From assembly GCF_021606685.1 (NCBI RefSeq), contig NZ_WKCB01000020.1, positions 1 to 64,000 of the forward strand: DNA of 64,000 nt, given 5' to 3'. The notes under the pieces are model-generated. The model was not told the DNA's origin. It saw only the letters and a program-made list of their open reading frames with translations, and made no database searches. Positions 35,823 to 45,354 of this stretch are shown here, in pieces; position 1 is the stretch's first letter; each line of letters opens with the position of its first letter. The position numbers and the translations under genes are program-made. Source of the stretch: Pseudomonas syringae. Lineage in GTDB: Bacteria > Pseudomonadota > Gammaproteobacteria > Pseudomonadales > Pseudomonadaceae.

Positions 35823-38393
35823 ATGCCCAAATCCATCGCTCCGATTGTGCGCGAACTGTCCAACCGCACCAGCATGTCGCTCACACGTACGTCGCTGTTC
35901 AATTTCATTGCCTTGCTGGCCCTGGTATTTGCCGCGGCGACGTACTCGCTGGTCTACCTCGCCCACGAGTTGGACCACTCCGAGCAGGACCAAAGCGCGT
36001 TTTATACCCGTAAAGCCGTGCAGTCCCTGGAAAAGTCACTGCGCGTGACCGTCAAGGACTACGCGTTCTGGAGCGACTCCTACAAGCACCTGCACGTAAA
36101 AGTGGACACGGGCTGGGCTTACGAGCGTGGCAATGTCGGCGCCACGCTGTATCAGGATTTCGGCTTTCAGGGCCTGTTCGTGGTCAACGACGACAACCGC
36201 ACGGTGTATTCGGTGATCAAGGGCGAGTTGCAACGCATCGACATCACGCAATGGCTCGACCAACCCCTGACCGAGATCATCGAACAGGCGCGCGCCGGGG
36301 CCGAAGACGAAACACCGGTCACCGCCTTTATCAACGTGCGCGGCAGCCCCGCGCTGGTGGCGGCAGCGGCCATCACCCCGGGCACCGACCCCACGGTCGT
36401 CACGGACGGTCGACAACCCTCAGTGCTGGTGTTCGTCGACATTCTCAACGCACAGAAATTGACGGCCATCGGCGATGATTTCGGCGTCGCAAACCTGCAC
36501 GTCGCCACCGCCGATGACATCGCTACCACCTTGGTTTTGCCCCTGGGCACTGACGGCTCCGCCGGCAGCCTGCATTGGGAGCCGCCGCGCCCCGGCCTGC
36601 GACTGATGGCTGTCGGCCTGCCGCTGCTGGGGTTGGCGGCACTGCTGGTGTGCCTGATGACCTGGGTGATTTTACGCCGCAGCACCGCCGCCGCCCTGGC
36701 ACTGGATGCCAGCCACACCTCACTGCAACACAGCCAGAATGCCCTGGCCACCAGCGAGGCGCGTTTTCGCGACGTGGTGGAAGCGAGTTCCGATTGGGTC
36801 TGGGAGATCGACGCCAGCTGGCACTTCACCTACTTGTCGGAGCGCTTCGAAAGCGTCACCGGCCTGGCGCGCCAGGCCTGGATCGGCGCGGCGATGAGCG
36901 ACTTGCTCAAGACCCAGGCCGACGCCCTTTTGCCATGGATGAGCAGCCCGCAGCGGCGCGCAAACATCAGCGTGCAGTGCCGCTACACCGATGCCCGGGG
37001 GCAGGAGCGAACCACACGCCTGTCCGCGCGGGAAATGCCCTGCGGCGGGTTTCGCGGTACCGCCACCGACGTGACCGAAGAAGTCGAATCACGGCGGCGT
37101 ATCGAATTTCTGTCCCAGCACGACGCCCTGACCGGGCTGCCCAACCGGACGCGCCTGCAAGCGTTTCTGGATGGCAAACTCAAGGCGCTGCCCACCTCGA
37201 CCCACCCCCTTGTGATGCTCAGCCTGGACCTTGACCGCTTCAAACCGGTGAACGACTTGCTCGGCCACGCCGCCGGTGATCGGGTCCTCAATGAAGTCTC
37301 CAGCCGCCTCGCCGACTGCGTGCGCCATGGGGACCTGGTTGCCCGCGTGGGCGGCGATGAATTTGTGCTGATCCTCAACGATGCAGGCACCCAGGACGAA
37401 GTCGAAAGCCTTTGCAAGCGCTTGATCGAGTCCATCGAACACGCGATCAAAATCGACGAACAAGAGGTCTTTATCAGCGCCAGCATCGGCATTGCCATCG
37501 CCCCCAATGACGCCCGCGAAGCCAGCGAATTGCTGCGCTACGCCGATATCGCGTTGTACGAGGCGAAGTCTGCCGGTCGCAATACCTGGCGTTTTTACTC
37601 CGGCGAAATGAACGCGCGCATCATCGAGCGGCGGCGTCTGGAAAGCGACCTGCGGTTTGCGATCAAGCACGGCGAGTTGCGCCTGCACTTCCAGCCACGC
37701 TACCGCATCGCCGACGGGCAGATGGTCGGCGCCGAAGCCCTGGTGCGCTGGCAGCATCCGGTACGCGGGCTGATCGCGCCGGACACCTTCATTGCGATTG
37801 CCGAAGAGTCCGGCTTGATCCTGTCGCTGAGCGACTGGGTGCTCGACACCGCCTGTACGTGCGCGGCCCAGTGGCCGGACGGGCTGTTTGTATCGGTCAA
37901 CCTGTCACCCACCGAATTCAAGCGCGGCAACCTGGTGGCGCGCGTGCGGCACGCCCTGGATACGTCGGGCATCGACCCCGCACGCCTGGAGCTGGAAATC
38001 ACCGAAAGCGTCATGCTCGACGACGCCGCCGTGGCACTTGAGGTGATGCGCACGCTCAAGCAACTGGGGATCCGCATCGCCATGGATGACTTCGGCACGG
38101 GCTACTCGTCCCTGAGCTACCTGCGCGCCTTCCCGTTCGACGGTTTGAAAATAGACCGGAGCTTTCTGAACCGCCTGGAGGAAAGCGCCGACGACAAGGC
38201 CATCATCCAAGCCATCGTGGGGCTTGGCCGCGCCCTGGCGCTCACCGTGACCGCAGAGGGCATCGAAACCGCCGAGCACCTGGCGCTGCTCAAGGCGGTG
38301 GACTGCGATGAGGGCCAGGGCTACTTCCTCAGCCGGCCGCTGGACCTCGGCGCGTTCAACGAGCTGCTTGACGCTTACGCCAGCACTACCTGA
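35823..38393 (+). CDS. Membrane GGDEF-EAL protein with CHASE4 and PAS domains
   Basis: 856 aa. TM1 at about 25-48, a periplasmic CHASE4-type sensor to about 250 (VKDYAFWSDSYKHL), TM2 at about 258-286, PAS to about 420, GGDEF near residue 510 (VARVGGDEFVLIL) and an EAL domain with AEALVRWQHP near 637. The GGDEF motif and the inhibitory I-site (RHGD, five residues before GGDEF) are intact. The EAL metal and catalytic motifs are also recognisable (EITESVMLDD, DDFGTGYSSLSYL). Both c-di-GMP synthesis and hydrolysis are therefore possible. The 3' end overlaps the convergent AraC gene by 8 bp. Confidence 0.9.
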   Translation: MPKSIAPIVRELSNRTSMSLTRTSLFNFIALLALVFAAATYSLVYLAHELDHSEQDQSAFYTRKAVQSLEKSLRVTVKDYAFWSDSYKHLHVKVDTGWAYERGNVGATLYQDFGFQGLFVVNDDNRTVYSVIKGELQRIDITQWLDQPLTEIIEQARAGAEDETPVTAFINVRGSPALVAAAAITPGTDPTVVTDGRQPSVLVFVDILNAQKLTAIGDDFGVANLHVATADDIATTLVLPLGTDGSAGSLHWEPPRPGLRLMAVGLPLLGLAALLVCLMTWVILRRSTAAALALDASHTSLQHSQNALATSEARFRDVVEASSDWVWEIDASWHFTYLSERFESVTGLARQAWIGAAMSDLLKTQADALLPWMSSPQRRANISVQCRYTDARGQERTTRLSAREMPCGGFRGTATDVTEEVESRRRIEFLSQHDALTGLPNRTRLQAFLDGKLKALPTSTHPLVMLSLDLDRFKPVNDLLGHAAGDRVLNEVSSRLADCVRHGDLVARVGGDEFVLILNDAGTQDEVESLCKRLIESIEHAIKIDEQEVFISASIGIAIAPNDAREASELLRYADIALYEAKSAGRNTWRFYSGEMNARIIERRRLESDLRFAIKHGELRLHFQPRYRIADGQMVGAEALVRWQHPVRGLIAPDTFIAIAEESGLILSLSDWVLDTACTCAAQWPDGLFVSVNLSPTEFKRGNLVARVRHALDTSGIDPARLELEITESVMLDDAAVALEVMRTLKQLGIRIAMDDFGTGYSSLSYLRAFPFDGLKIDRSFLNRLEESADDKAIIQAIVGLGRALALTVTAEGIETAEHLALLKAVDCDEGQGYFLSRPLDLGAFNELLDAYASTT

Positions 38394-39159
38394 AAAAATG
38401 ACTCGGCGTCTTGCCAAACTGTTTCTTGAACATGCTGGTAAACGCACTCGGGCTGTCGTAACCCAGCTCCAGGGCCACATCAATAATCTTCTCCCCCACC
38501 GCTATGCGCTCCAGCGCCAGCAGCAACCGTGCCTGCTGACGCCACTGGCCGAAGGTCATGCCGGTTTCCTTGCGGAACAGGCGCTGGATGGTTTTCTGGT
38601 CCAGGGCCAGGCGCTCGCTCCAATCGGCCACGGTGGAGGCATCGCCCGGGTCCTCCTGCAAGGCCTGGCAGATCCGCTGGATGCGCGCGTCGCCCGGCTG
38701 CGGCAGCGACAACGGCAAGGCCGGCAACAGGGCGAGTTCGTCGAGGATCAGGTGCATGATTCGCGCATCGCGCGAATCCTCGGCATACGGCGGCTTCAGG
38801 CTCACCGACGCCTTGATCAGCTCACTCAGCAGCGGCGAGATGCTTACCGCCTTGGTTTCGGTGGGCAGGTTGGGAAAGCTGTCGGGGCGGACAAACACAC
38901 TGCGCATCTTCAGCGGCCCCACGCAACGCAGCGAGTGCACGTGCCCGCAGGGCATCCAGAAGCCGCGATTGGGCGGCACCGTCCATTGCTTCTGCGCAGA
39001 GTGCACCACCATGACGCCCTCGGTGGCGTAGAGTAGTTGGTGCTTTTCGTGGCTATGGTCGGGGATCAGCCAGTTTTCCGGGTAATCGGTGGCTGAACTG
39101 ATGACGGCCCACTCGCCCTCATCGATCTCCTGCAGAAATAAATCCAGTGATTTGACCAT
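38386..39159 (-). CDS. AraC-family transcriptional regulator (cupin + HTH)
   Basis: 257 aa from the ATG at 39159 with an AGGG site. The N-terminal cupin is recognisable (PDHSHEKHQLLYATEGVMVV). The C-terminal AraC HTH pair has DWSERLALDQKTIQRLFRKE and the signature ELGYDSPSAFTSMFKKQFGK. It is divergent from the Fsr-type exporter gene (145 bp between starts) and probably controls it. Confidence 0.87.
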   Translation of the reverse strand: MVKSLDLFLQEIDEGEWAVISSATDYPENWLIPDHSHEKHQLLYATEGVMVVHSAQKQWTVPPNRGFWMPCGHVHSLRCVGPLKMRSVFVRPDSFPNLPTETKAVSISPLLSELIKASVSLKPPYAEDSRDARIMHLILDELALLPALPLSLPQPGDARIQRICQALQEDPGDASTVADWSERLALDQKTIQRLFRKETGMTFGQWRQQARLLLALERIAVGEKIIDVALELGYDSPSAFTSMFKKQFGKTPSHFFR

Positions 39160-39303
39160 TTCGCCCTTTTTGCGATGGTTGCCTCCCGAATTACGCGAGA
39201 CAGGCATTTATGACGAATTTAGCATAACCGTAGAAACAATTTGAAATGGGCAGCGGGCCAAGTACTCGCCGCCCCTGTTCGCTGCCTTGTATGGAATGCC
39301 TGC

Positions 39304-40515
39304 ATGTCGACCCTGACCGCATCACCCGCCGCAACGTCAAGCACCCCTCAAGCCAGTCCGCTGGTGCTGCGCATCCTCGGCGCCTGTGCACTGGCGCACC
39401 TGATCAACGACTTGATCCAGGCCGTGTTGCCATCGATCTACCCGATGCTCAAGGCCAACTACGGGCTGACGTTCACCCAGGTGGGCCTGATTACCCTGAC
39501 CTTCCAGCTGACCGCCTCGCTGCTGCAGCCGTGGATCGGCTACCACACCGACCGCCACCCCAAGCCCTGGCTGCTGCCGGCGGGCATGGTGTGCACCCTG
39601 GTCGGCATCCTGATGCTGGCATTTGTCGGCAGCTTCCCGGCGATTCTGCTGGCGGCAGGCCTGGTCGGCGTGGGCTCGTCGACCTTCCACCCGGAAACCT
39701 CGCGCGTCGCGCGCCTGGCCTCCGGCGGTCGTTACGGCCTGGCGCAATCGACCTTCCAGGTTGGCGGCAATACCGGCAGCGCCCTCGGCCCATTGCTGGC
39801 GGCGGCGATCATCATTCCCTACGGCCAGGGCCATATCGCCTGGTTCGGCCTGTTCGCGGTGTTCGCCATTCTGGTGCTCTACGGGTTGAGCCGCTGGTAC
39901 CGTAACCACCTCAACCTGTTCAAGCTCAAGCAAGGCGGCAAGGCCACCCACGGTTTGTCCAAAGGCCGCGTGACATTCGCCTTGGTGGTGCTGGCGGTGT
40001 TGGTGTTCTCCAAATACTTCTACATGACCAGCCTCACCAGCTACTTCACGTTTTACCTGATTGAAAAATTCCAGCTGTCGGTGGCAAGTTCGCAGATGTA
40101 CCTGTTCCTGTTCCTCGGCGCAGTAGCCGTCGGCACCTTCGCTGGCGGCCCGATCGGCGACAAGATTGGCCGCAAGAAAGTCATCTGGTTCTCGATCCTC
40201 GGCGCCGCGCCCTTCACCCTGGCGTTGCCTTATGTCGACCTGTTCTGGACTGCCGTGCTCAGCGTCGCCATCGGCTTTATCCTGGCCTCGGCCTTCTCGG
40301 CCATCGTGGTATTTGCCCAGGAACTGGTGCCGGGCAACGTGGGCATGATCGCCGGTATCTTCTTCGGCCTGATGTTCGGCTTCAGCGGGATCGGCGCCGC
40401 CTTGCTTGGCTTGCTCGCCGACAGCCACGGCATCGCCTACGTCTATAAGATCTGCTCGTTCCTGCCGCTGGTGGGCATCCTCACGATCCTGCTGCCGTCG
40501 ACCAAAGGCGTCTAG
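39304..40515 (+). CDS. MFS exporter, fosmidomycin-resistance (Fsr) family
   Basis: 403 aa from the ATG at 39304; about 12 membrane helices. HLINDLIQAVLPSIYPMLKA in helix 1 and STFHPETSRVARLASGGRYG are highly characteristic of the Fsr family. It exports drug-like compounds, possibly fosmidomycin, but the natural substrate is unknown. The divergent AraC gene is the likely regulator. Confidence 0.88.
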   Translation: MSTLTASPAATSSTPQASPLVLRILGACALAHLINDLIQAVLPSIYPMLKANYGLTFTQVGLITLTFQLTASLLQPWIGYHTDRHPKPWLLPAGMVCTLVGILMLAFVGSFPAILLAAGLVGVGSSTFHPETSRVARLASGGRYGLAQSTFQVGGNTGSALGPLLAAAIIIPYGQGHIAWFGLFAVFAILVLYGLSRWYRNHLNLFKLKQGGKATHGLSKGRVTFALVVLAVLVFSKYFYMTSLTSYFTFYLIEKFQLSVASSQMYLFLFLGAVAVGTFAGGPIGDKIGRKKVIWFSILGAAPFTLALPYVDLFWTAVLSVAIGFILASAFSAIVVFAQELVPGNVGMIAGIFFGLMFGFSGIGAALLGLLADSHGIAYVYKICSFLPLVGILTILLPSTKGV

Positions 40516-40625
40516 ACTGCCGATCATCGGCTGGCTGTATGCCATTACGATGAATGCTCTGAAAAACCTGCGTGTGCGCTTACAATCCCGGTTTTTAAAC
40601 GCACACCAGGCAGACCCGGCAAGAC

Positions 40626-41792
40626 ATGACGCTCGACCCTCCTACGATTTTGGCACTTACCGTTGCCCTGGCAGCCGCTGCCGCCCTGTACCTTGCCGTG
40701 GAATGGCGTAGCGTGCGCGAACCCTCGCTGCTGTGCTGGAGCGCCGGCTTCGCGACCATCACCGTCGGTTCCACCCTCGCCCTGCTGCGCATCAATGGCT
40801 ATCTGGTGGTCGGCATCTGGTTCGCCAATGGCTTGCTGGTGACCGCGCACTTCCTGTTTTTGCTCGGTGTGGCGCGGTTTACCCAGGCGCGGCTGTCCCT
40901 GCTGTGGCTGCTGATGCTGGCCATCTGGCTCGGCATGTTGATGTTACCCACCGACCTGCCCTGGTCCAAAGCCATGCTGGCGGTGCAGTCGCTGCTGGTG
41001 GCGTTGCCCACCCTGCGCGCGAGTTTCCTGCTGCGGCCCCACGGCAAATCGCTGAGCATCGGCGCGGTGCAGCTGCGGTATGTGCTGCTGGTCCACGGGC
41101 TGTTCTACGTGATCAAGGCGCTGTCGGTGCTGGTGCCGGGCACCCTGATCGACCTCGCCGCGTTCAAGGGCGAGATCATCCAGATCTCCCTGGTCGAAGG
41201 CGCCATGGCGATCATGCTGATTGCCCTGTCCATGACCGGCTCGGAACGCTACCGACGCGAACAGCAGATCGCCCGCCTGGCCGCCCGCGACCCGCTCACC
41301 GCGCTGTACAACCGCCGTGCCCTGGACCTGCGCGCCCCGCGTTTGCTGGCCCAGGTATCAGCGGCGCAACCCGGCGCCCTGCTGCTGATCGATATCGACA
41401 ACTTCAAGGGCGTCAACGACCTCTACGGCCATACCGCCGGGGACCGTTTGCTGATTGCCTTGAGCGAGATGATCCGCAGCGTGGTGCCACGGGGCGCGCT
41501 GGCGGCACGCCTGGGCGGGGATGAGTTTGTGATCCTGCTGAACCCGGCCTCGACGGAACAGATCGTCGAACTGGGCAGCAGCCTGCGCGAGCAGTTCCAG
41601 CAACTCGCCGCGCAGACGTTCGCCACGCCGCAACCGGTGACGCTGAGCATCGGCGCCACCCTGTTCGACCAGCCGCCGGCCAGCCTGGCCGCGCTGATCG
41701 AACAGGGTGACACCACGCTGTATGAATCCAAGCGCGGCGGGCGCGACAGCATTCGCCTGGTGGACCGTACCGGCACCGGGCCCTATAGCTAG
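40626..41792 (+). CDS. Membrane diguanylate cyclase (GGDEF), no I-site
   Basis: 388 aa. The N-terminal 210 residues are hydrophobic with about six or seven helices and no recognised sensor family. The C-terminal GGDEF domain (motif near residue 297, LAARLGGDEFVILL) is intact, with DPLTALYNRRAL upstream. The position of the inhibitory RxxD site reads PRGA, so product inhibition through a canonical I-site is not expected. It stands alone after the fsr-like gene. Confidence 0.87.
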   Translation: MTLDPPTILALTVALAAAAALYLAVEWRSVREPSLLCWSAGFATITVGSTLALLRINGYLVVGIWFANGLLVTAHFLFLLGVARFTQARLSLLWLLMLAIWLGMLMLPTDLPWSKAMLAVQSLLVALPTLRASFLLRPHGKSLSIGAVQLRYVLLVHGLFYVIKALSVLVPGTLIDLAAFKGEIIQISLVEGAMAIMLIALSMTGSERYRREQQIARLAARDPLTALYNRRALDLRAPRLLAQVSAAQPGALLLIDIDNFKGVNDLYGHTAGDRLLIALSEMIRSVVPRGALAARLGGDEFVILLNPASTEQIVELGSSLREQFQQLAAQTFATPQPVTLSIGATLFDQPPASLAALIEQGDTTLYESKRGGRDSIRLVDRTGTGPYS

Positions 41793-41846
41793 AGGTCGTA
41801 ACTGACCGCCACGCTGCGCCCGGTCTGCGTGGCAAAAGTGCTCTAT

Positions 41847-41976
41847 GTGGCGAGCGAGCTTGCTCGCGTTGGGCTGCGTAGCGGCCCCAAACCAGGCGCC
41901 GCGTTCTGGCGGACACACCTCAGCAGCCTTAAGAGGGGCCGCTGCGCACCCCAACGCGAGCAAGCTCGCTCGCCAC
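41847..41976. repeat. REP pair (GTGGCGAGCGAGC family)
   Basis: Left arm GTGGCGAGCGAGCTTGCTCG at 41847; right arm CGAGCAAGCTCGCTCGCCAC ends at 41976. It lies between two convergent genes. Confidence 0.82.
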
Positions 41977-42019
41977 AAAAAGCTCATTCGCCCAGCAAAT
42001 GGGGGGGGGCCGCGCCTCT

Positions 42020-42442
42020 TTATACCAACCTGCAAGCCACCATCCCTCCCAGCCCGAACAGGCATACTATGCCCACTCCATACGCCAGCGTGCGCCAAGG
42101 TTGCCACCTGCCCAGATACATCACCGTGTGCGTAATCCGAGCCAGGGTAAAACCGCCAAACAACCAGACGGTGGCCATGGCGGACGTCTCCAGCACGACG
42201 CACAGCCCGCCCAACACAAAAAACAGCGGTATATTCTCCAGGTCATTGCTCCATGCCTTGGCCGCTCGCTCCACCTGTGGCAACTCGACTGCGTGTGCAG
42301 TGCTATTCAACCAAGCCGCGTCTTCAGGATTGACGAACGCCCGCCCGCGCATACGGAAGAATCCTTGATAGCAGGAAACGCCCAACATCTTCACGCACAG
42401 CACCAGCACGCACAGCGCGTAGACCTGCAATAAATTACTCAT
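42020..42442 (-). CDS. MAPEG-family membrane protein
   Basis: 140 aa from the ATG at 42442. Four membrane helices with MAPEG features (GRAFVNPEDAAWLNSTAHAV, ERAAKAWSNDLENIPLFFVL, ARITHTVMYLGRWQP). Members are glutathione-dependent transferases or related membrane proteins; the activity here is unknown. It overlaps the 3' end of the DUF2834 gene by 8 bp, so the two form an operon. Confidence 0.83.
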   Translation of the reverse strand: MSNLLQVYALCVLVLCVKMLGVSCYQGFFRMRGRAFVNPEDAAWLNSTAHAVELPQVERAAKAWSNDLENIPLFFVLGGLCVVLETSAMATVWLFGGFTLARITHTVMYLGRWQPWRTLAYGVGIVCLFGLGGMVACRLV

Positions 42443-42740
42443 CCCGCCACCCATTCACGACGATGTACAACAACGGCCCCACCGATACGAACACCGCCGT
42501 CAGCAGAAAATACGGCAGCACCGCCACCACCGTGCGCCCACGCCGCCGTGCATCGCGGTACATCCACACGCACGCCAATGCGGCCAGCAAATACAGGTCA
42601 ATCACCACCTGCGCCGTGTCCGGGCGCGACATCAATTCCCGCCCAAAGGCCAGCAGCGACTGCTCGGCCGTGAGCATCGTGAACAGGGTGTACAGCGAAA
42701 AGCCCAACAGCGCGGCCAGGGCCAGAAAGGGTGTGTGCAT
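42435..42740 (-). CDS. DUF2834-like three-helix membrane protein
   Basis: 101 aa from the ATG at 42740; three hydrophobic segments (FLALAALLGFSLYTLFTML, VVIDLYLLAALACVWMYRDA, VVAVLPYFLLTAVFVSVGPL). The longer open frame upstream is a shadow of the divergent regulator gene. It is the first gene of the operon with the MAPEG gene and is divergent from the XRE regulator, 84 bp between starts. Confidence 0.72.
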   Translation of the reverse strand: MHTPFLALAALLGFSLYTLFTMLTAEQSLLAFGRELMSRPDTAQVVIDLYLLAALACVWMYRDARRRGRTVVAVLPYFLLTAVFVSVGPLLYIVVNGWRDE

Positions 42741-42824
42741 GGTGTCATCCTTGAAGTGATTGAGGCCCCACCCTAGTGATAAGGTTGCCGCCCTCGCAAT
42801 GACCTCGGAGGTCATGAACACGTC

Positions 42825-43613
42825 ATGGACAACCCTGCTACCGCCGGCGCACGCCTGCGCCAATTGCGCCGACAGGCCAAGCTGAGCCAGCTCGACCTGG
42901 CCCTGATCACGGGGGTTTCCCAGCGCCACCTCAGCTGCCTGGAAACCGGCCGCGCCCTGCCAAGCCCCGGCACCTTGCATAATCTGCTGACGGCGCTGCA
43001 AGTGCCGCTGGACCAATGCAACCAGGTGTTCCTCGCCGCCGGCTTCGCGCCCCGCTACCCCGCCACCCCGTTCGCCTCGCCGACGATGGCCGCCATTCGC
43101 GAGGCGGTCAGCCATGTGCTGCACGCCAACAACCCGGCCCCGGCGATCCTGCTGGACAGCCAGTGGCAAGTGCTGGCTGCCAATGCCAGCACCGGCGTGT
43201 TGTTTGCGCTGGTGGGCATCCACCCGGATGCCGCCCAAGGCGTGAACCTGCTGACCACCCTGCTGCAACCCGGCGGCCTGGGTGACCACCTGATCAACGC
43301 CGACGAGATCCGCACCCTGGCCTGGCAGCGCGCCACCCGCGAGGCGCTCGACAACCCGCAGCTGGCGACGTTACTGGCGAGCCTGCCAGCACCCAGCAGC
43401 AACGAAATGCCGGAACAGCTGCCGCCCCTGGTGCTGACCCGCATCCGCTCTACCCAGGGCGAGCTGAACTTTCTGTCGACCTTCACCACCTTTGGCATGC
43501 CTCAGGACATCACCCTGGCCTCGCTGCGTATCGAGCATCTGATTCCCGCCGACGACGCCACCTGGCAGGTCATGCGCGGCGCCTATGCCGACCATGCCGC
43601 ACTGGTTTTGTGA
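42825..43613 (+). CDS. XRE-family regulator with MmyB-like ligand domain
   Basis: 262 aa. N-terminal HTH (LRQLRRQAKLSQLDLALITG, VSQRHLSCLETGRALPSPGT). The rest resembles the MmyB-type domain proposed to bind fatty acids or similar ligands (ILLDSQWQVLAANAS, TFTTFGMPQDITLASLRIE). It is divergent from the DUF2834/MAPEG operon, its likely target. Confidence 0.83.
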   Translation: MDNPATAGARLRQLRRQAKLSQLDLALITGVSQRHLSCLETGRALPSPGTLHNLLTALQVPLDQCNQVFLAAGFAPRYPATPFASPTMAAIREAVSHVLHANNPAPAILLDSQWQVLAANASTGVLFALVGIHPDAAQGVNLLTTLLQPGGLGDHLINADEIRTLAWQRATREALDNPQLATLLASLPAPSSNEMPEQLPPLVLTRIRSTQGELNFLSTFTTFGMPQDITLASLRIEHLIPADDATWQVMRGAYADHAALVL

Positions 43614-43670
43614 AATATCTGTACGTAGACTGCCGCCATACCCCCACGTGAAGGCGGCGAAAAAAACGTG

Positions 43671-45353
43671 ATGCAAGTTACCGAAGTCTCCATTGCGCAA
43701 CTGCGCGCTGCGCTTGAAACCGGCCAGACCACTGCCGTAGAACTGGTTCAGGCGTACCTGGCGCGGATCGATGCCTACAACGACGAACTTAACGCCGTGG
43801 TGGTGCGCAACCCCCAGGCCCTTGAAGAAGCCGCCGCGTCCGACGCGCGCCGGGCCAGGGGCGAAACCTTGGGGCCATTGGATGGCATTCCCTATACCGC
43901 CAAAGACAGTTACCTGGTCAAAGGCCTGACCGCCGCCTCCGGCAGCCCTGCCTTCGCCGACCTGATTGCCCATCGCGACGCCTTCACCATCGAGCGCCTG
44001 CGCGCCGGTGGCGCGATCTGCCTGGGCAAGACCAACATGCCGCCGATGGCCAACGGCGGCATGCAGCGCGGCGTGTATGGCCGTGCCGAAAGCCCGTATA
44101 ACGCCGATTACCTGACCGCGCCGTTTGCCTCCGGCTCGTCCAACGGTGCCGGCACTGCGACCGCCGCGAGCTTTGCCGCCTTCGGCCTGGCCGAAGAAAC
44201 CTGGTCCAGCGGGCGCGGCCCGGCGTCCAACAACGGCCTGTGCGCCTACACCCCGTCCCGTGGGGTGATTTCGGTGCGTGGCAACTGGCCGCTGACCCCG
44301 ACCATGGACGTCGTGGTGCCTTATGCCCGCACCATGGCCGACCTGCTCGAAGTGCTCGACGTGGTAGTGGCCGACGACCCGGACACCCGTGGCGACCTGT
44401 GGCGCCTGCAGCCTTGGGTGCCGATCCCGAGCGTCGCCTCGGTGCGCCCCGCGGCCTATGCAGAGCTGGCTGCGACAGCCGAATCACTGGCAGGCAAGCG
44501 CTTTGGCGTGCCGCGCATGTACATCAACGCCGACCCCGAGGCCGGCACCAGCGAGAAACCCGGCATCGGCGGGCCGACCGGGCAGAAAATCAACACCCGC
44601 GCCAGCGTCATCGACCTGTGGCAAGCCGCACGCCAGGCCTTGGAAGCCGCTGGGGCCCAAGTGATAGAAGTGGATTTCCCGCTGGTGTCCAACTGCGAAG
44701 GCGACCGCCCTGGCGCACCCACCGTGTTTACCCGTGGCCTGGTGTCCAAGGAATTTCTCCACGATGAGCTGTGGGAGCTGTCGGCCTGGGCCTTCGATGA
44801 CTTCCTGCGGGCCAACAACGACCCGGCGCTGAACCGCCTGGCAGATGTCGACGGACCCAAGATCTTTCCCCACGACCCCGGCACCCTGCCCAACCGCGAA
44901 GACGACCTGGCCGCCGGCATGGACGAATACGTGCGCATGGCTGAACGCGGCATCACGCCGTGGAATGAGATCGCCAGCCTGCCCGACGGCCTGCGTGGCC
45001 TGGAGCAAACGCGCCGGCTTGACCTGGAAGACTGGATGGATACGCTGGGGCTCGACGCAGTGCTGTTCCCGACCGTGGCGGACGTGGGCCCGGCGGATGC
45101 CGACGTGAACGAAGCCAGCGCCGATATCGCTTGGAGCAATGGCGTCTGGGTGGCCAACGGCAACCTCGCCATCCGCCACCTGGGCGTGCCCACCGTGACC
45201 GTGCCGATGGGCGTGATGGCGGATATCGGCATGCCGGTCGGGCTGACCTTCGCCGGTCGCGCCTATGACGACTCGGCGCTGCTGCGCTTGGCGGCGGCGT
45301 ACGAGGCGACGGGCAGCAAACGCCTGATTCCGCCGCGCACACCCGCGCTGTAA
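43671..45353 (+). CDS. Amidase-signature family enzyme
   Basis: 560 aa. The Ser-cisSer-Lys triad can be placed at Lys78 (GIPYTAKDSY), Ser157 (SGSSNGAG) and Ser180 (TWSSGRGPAS). The usual GGSSGGS and TGGSIR motifs are altered but the catalytic residues remain. It should hydrolyse an amide in the cytoplasm; substrate unknown. The ATG at 43671 directly follows an in-frame GTG. It is convergent with the CPBP gene. Confidence 0.85.
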   Translation: MQVTEVSIAQLRAALETGQTTAVELVQAYLARIDAYNDELNAVVVRNPQALEEAAASDARRARGETLGPLDGIPYTAKDSYLVKGLTAASGSPAFADLIAHRDAFTIERLRAGGAICLGKTNMPPMANGGMQRGVYGRAESPYNADYLTAPFASGSSNGAGTATAASFAAFGLAEETWSSGRGPASNNGLCAYTPSRGVISVRGNWPLTPTMDVVVPYARTMADLLEVLDVVVADDPDTRGDLWRLQPWVPIPSVASVRPAAYAELAATAESLAGKRFGVPRMYINADPEAGTSEKPGIGGPTGQKINTRASVIDLWQAARQALEAAGAQVIEVDFPLVSNCEGDRPGAPTVFTRGLVSKEFLHDELWELSAWAFDDFLRANNDPALNRLADVDGPKIFPHDPGTLPNREDDLAAGMDEYVRMAERGITPWNEIASLPDGLRGLEQTRRLDLEDWMDTLGLDAVLFPTVADVGPADADVNEASADIAWSNGVWVANGNLAIRHLGVPTVTVPMGVMADIGMPVGLTFAGRAYDDSALLRLAAAYEATGSKRLIPPRTPAL

Positions 45354-45354
45354 C

